Shown here piece after piece: positions 63,560-64,000 of a stretch of DNA of 64,000 bases. Every line of letters begins with the position of its first letter. The stretch's first letter is position 1. The notes beneath the pieces were generated by a model that saw nothing but the letters and a program-made list of their open reading frames with translations, was not told the DNA's origin and searched no databases. Both the position numbers and the translations under genes were made by a program. Source of the stretch: Parachitinimonas caeni (GTDB lineage: Bacteria; Pseudomonadota; Gammaproteobacteria; Burkholderiales; Chitinimonadaceae); NCBI RefSeq assembly GCF_030129945.1, contig NZ_JARRAF010000002.1:186001-250000 (forward strand), read 5' to 3'.

Positions 63560-64000
63560 TTCGTATCAACCTGCTCCCCCACCGGGAGCAGAAGCGGAAG
63601 GCTCGCCTTCGCCGCTTCGCGTTTCTTTCCGCGATGAGTTTTGCCGCCGGGTTTGCGGTGGTCGCTGCGGCCTACACTTTCGTTCAACAGGAAATTGCCA
63701 ATCAGGAAGAGCGGAACGCATTTCTGAAGGGGCAGAATGAACTACTCGACAAGCAAATTGCAGAGATCGAGACGCTGAAGAAGGAGCGCCAAGCGCTGCT
63801 GGACCGCAAGAAGGTGGTTGAACGACTTCAGTCAAACCGATCCGAAGCGGTGCATATCCTTGATCAGCTGGTTAGACAAACCCCTGAAGGCGTTTATCTG
63901 CGCGAAATCAAGCAGACCGACGATCAGCTTGTCCTGAACGGTTACACCCAGTCGAATGCGCGGGTTTCCACCTTCATGCGCAGCCTGAATGACTCTCCTA
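63556..64000 (+). CDS. pilN: Type IV pilus assembly protein PilN, N-terminal part
   Basis: About 148 residues are visible before the right edge. The opening MIRINLLPHREQKRKARLRR is the PilM-binding INLLP motif. A single transmembrane helix follows (FLSAMSFAAGFAVVAAAYTF), then a coiled coil (ERNAFLKGQNELLDKQIAE) and the start of the ferredoxin-like periplasmic domain (VYLREIKQTDDQLVLNGYT). It overlaps pilM by ATGA. Confidence 0.96.
   Translation, partial: MIRINLLPHREQKRKARLRRFAFLSAMSFAAGFAVVAAAYTFVQQEIANQEERNAFLKGQNELLDKQIAEIETLKKERQALLDRKKVVERLQSNRSEAVHILDQLVRQTPEGVYLREIKQTDDQLVLNGYTQSNARVSTFMRSLNDSP

Noticed and set aside
62489-64000. Link of the arabinose-type cluster to type IV pili through pilMN
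   Set aside because: The genes are nearly 50 kb apart on the opposite strand with conserved housekeeping context, and no pilin or TfpW-like gene is in the window, so no direct link can be claimed.

Overview
The window is chromosomal DNA of moderately high GC with tightly packed genes. It looks like a betaproteobacterium, most likely of the Neisseriales/Chromobacteriaceae type. Supporting signs are a SAH riboswitch between metK and ahcY, a DUF1853 gene, a single-domain 109-residue FKBP, PBP1A divergent from pilMN, and a YcgR/PilZ protein. The taxonomic call is an inference from gene content. No tRNA, rRNA or CRISPR array was seen. Layout, left to right: an RND efflux pair (permease cut by the left edge) is divergent from its TetR regulator, with an AcrR/TtgR-like operator between them (1-2810). 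Next comes a leftward surface-glycan cluster (2859-15320). It holds a UbiA-type DPPR synthase, both subunits of the DprE1/DprE2 epimerase, a HAD phosphatase, a GtrA protein, an LPG-synthase-type membrane protein and two large polytopic membrane proteins. Together these resemble the mycobacterial decaprenyl-phosphoryl-D-arabinose pathway. From 15834 to 21977 an operon runs E1-E2-E3-methionine gamma-lyase, which fits breakdown of methionine through 2-oxobutyrate to propionyl-CoA. From 22585 to 31337 lie tandem duplicated periplasmic binding proteins, a cyclic-nucleotide-domain diguanylate cyclase, a secreted metalloprotease, a patatin-like protein, a LivK-type binding protein and two LpxL-family acyltransferases. 

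The block 31429-37448 holds metK, the SAH riboswitch, ahcY, a Tat-exported PhoX-type protein and metF, that is, the activated methyl cycle. After it come a lipase/ankyrin pair, corA, an FKBP prolyl isomerase and a UPF0114 membrane protein. Two secreted metalloproteases in tandem (M4 and astacin, 41788-45634) stand just before a hydroxyproline operon (PAS-AraC regulator, lhpABFEC, then an aldehyde dehydrogenase; 45882-53131), suggesting use of collagen-like protein. The right end carries a binding protein, DUF1853, a flavin reductase, Nnr, a GIY-YIG protein, a PilZ protein, a nucleotidyltransferase-like protein, PBP1A, and pilM plus a partial pilN.

A family of small non-coding repeats is scattered between genes. 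Their ends follow GG(C/T)(G/T)CTGTTGACGTTTT, they have terminal inverted repeats, and several lie at CTAG with TA at both edges, as expected of MITEs moved by an IS630/Tc1-type transposase. Full copies are at 51279-51544, 58661-58817 and 59661-59778. Decayed copies or single ends are at 9037, 15620, 22011, 22466, 53130, 54130, 55123 and 57642. Several ends supply the TAG stop codon of the neighbouring gene. One full copy lies inside the hydroxyproline operon.
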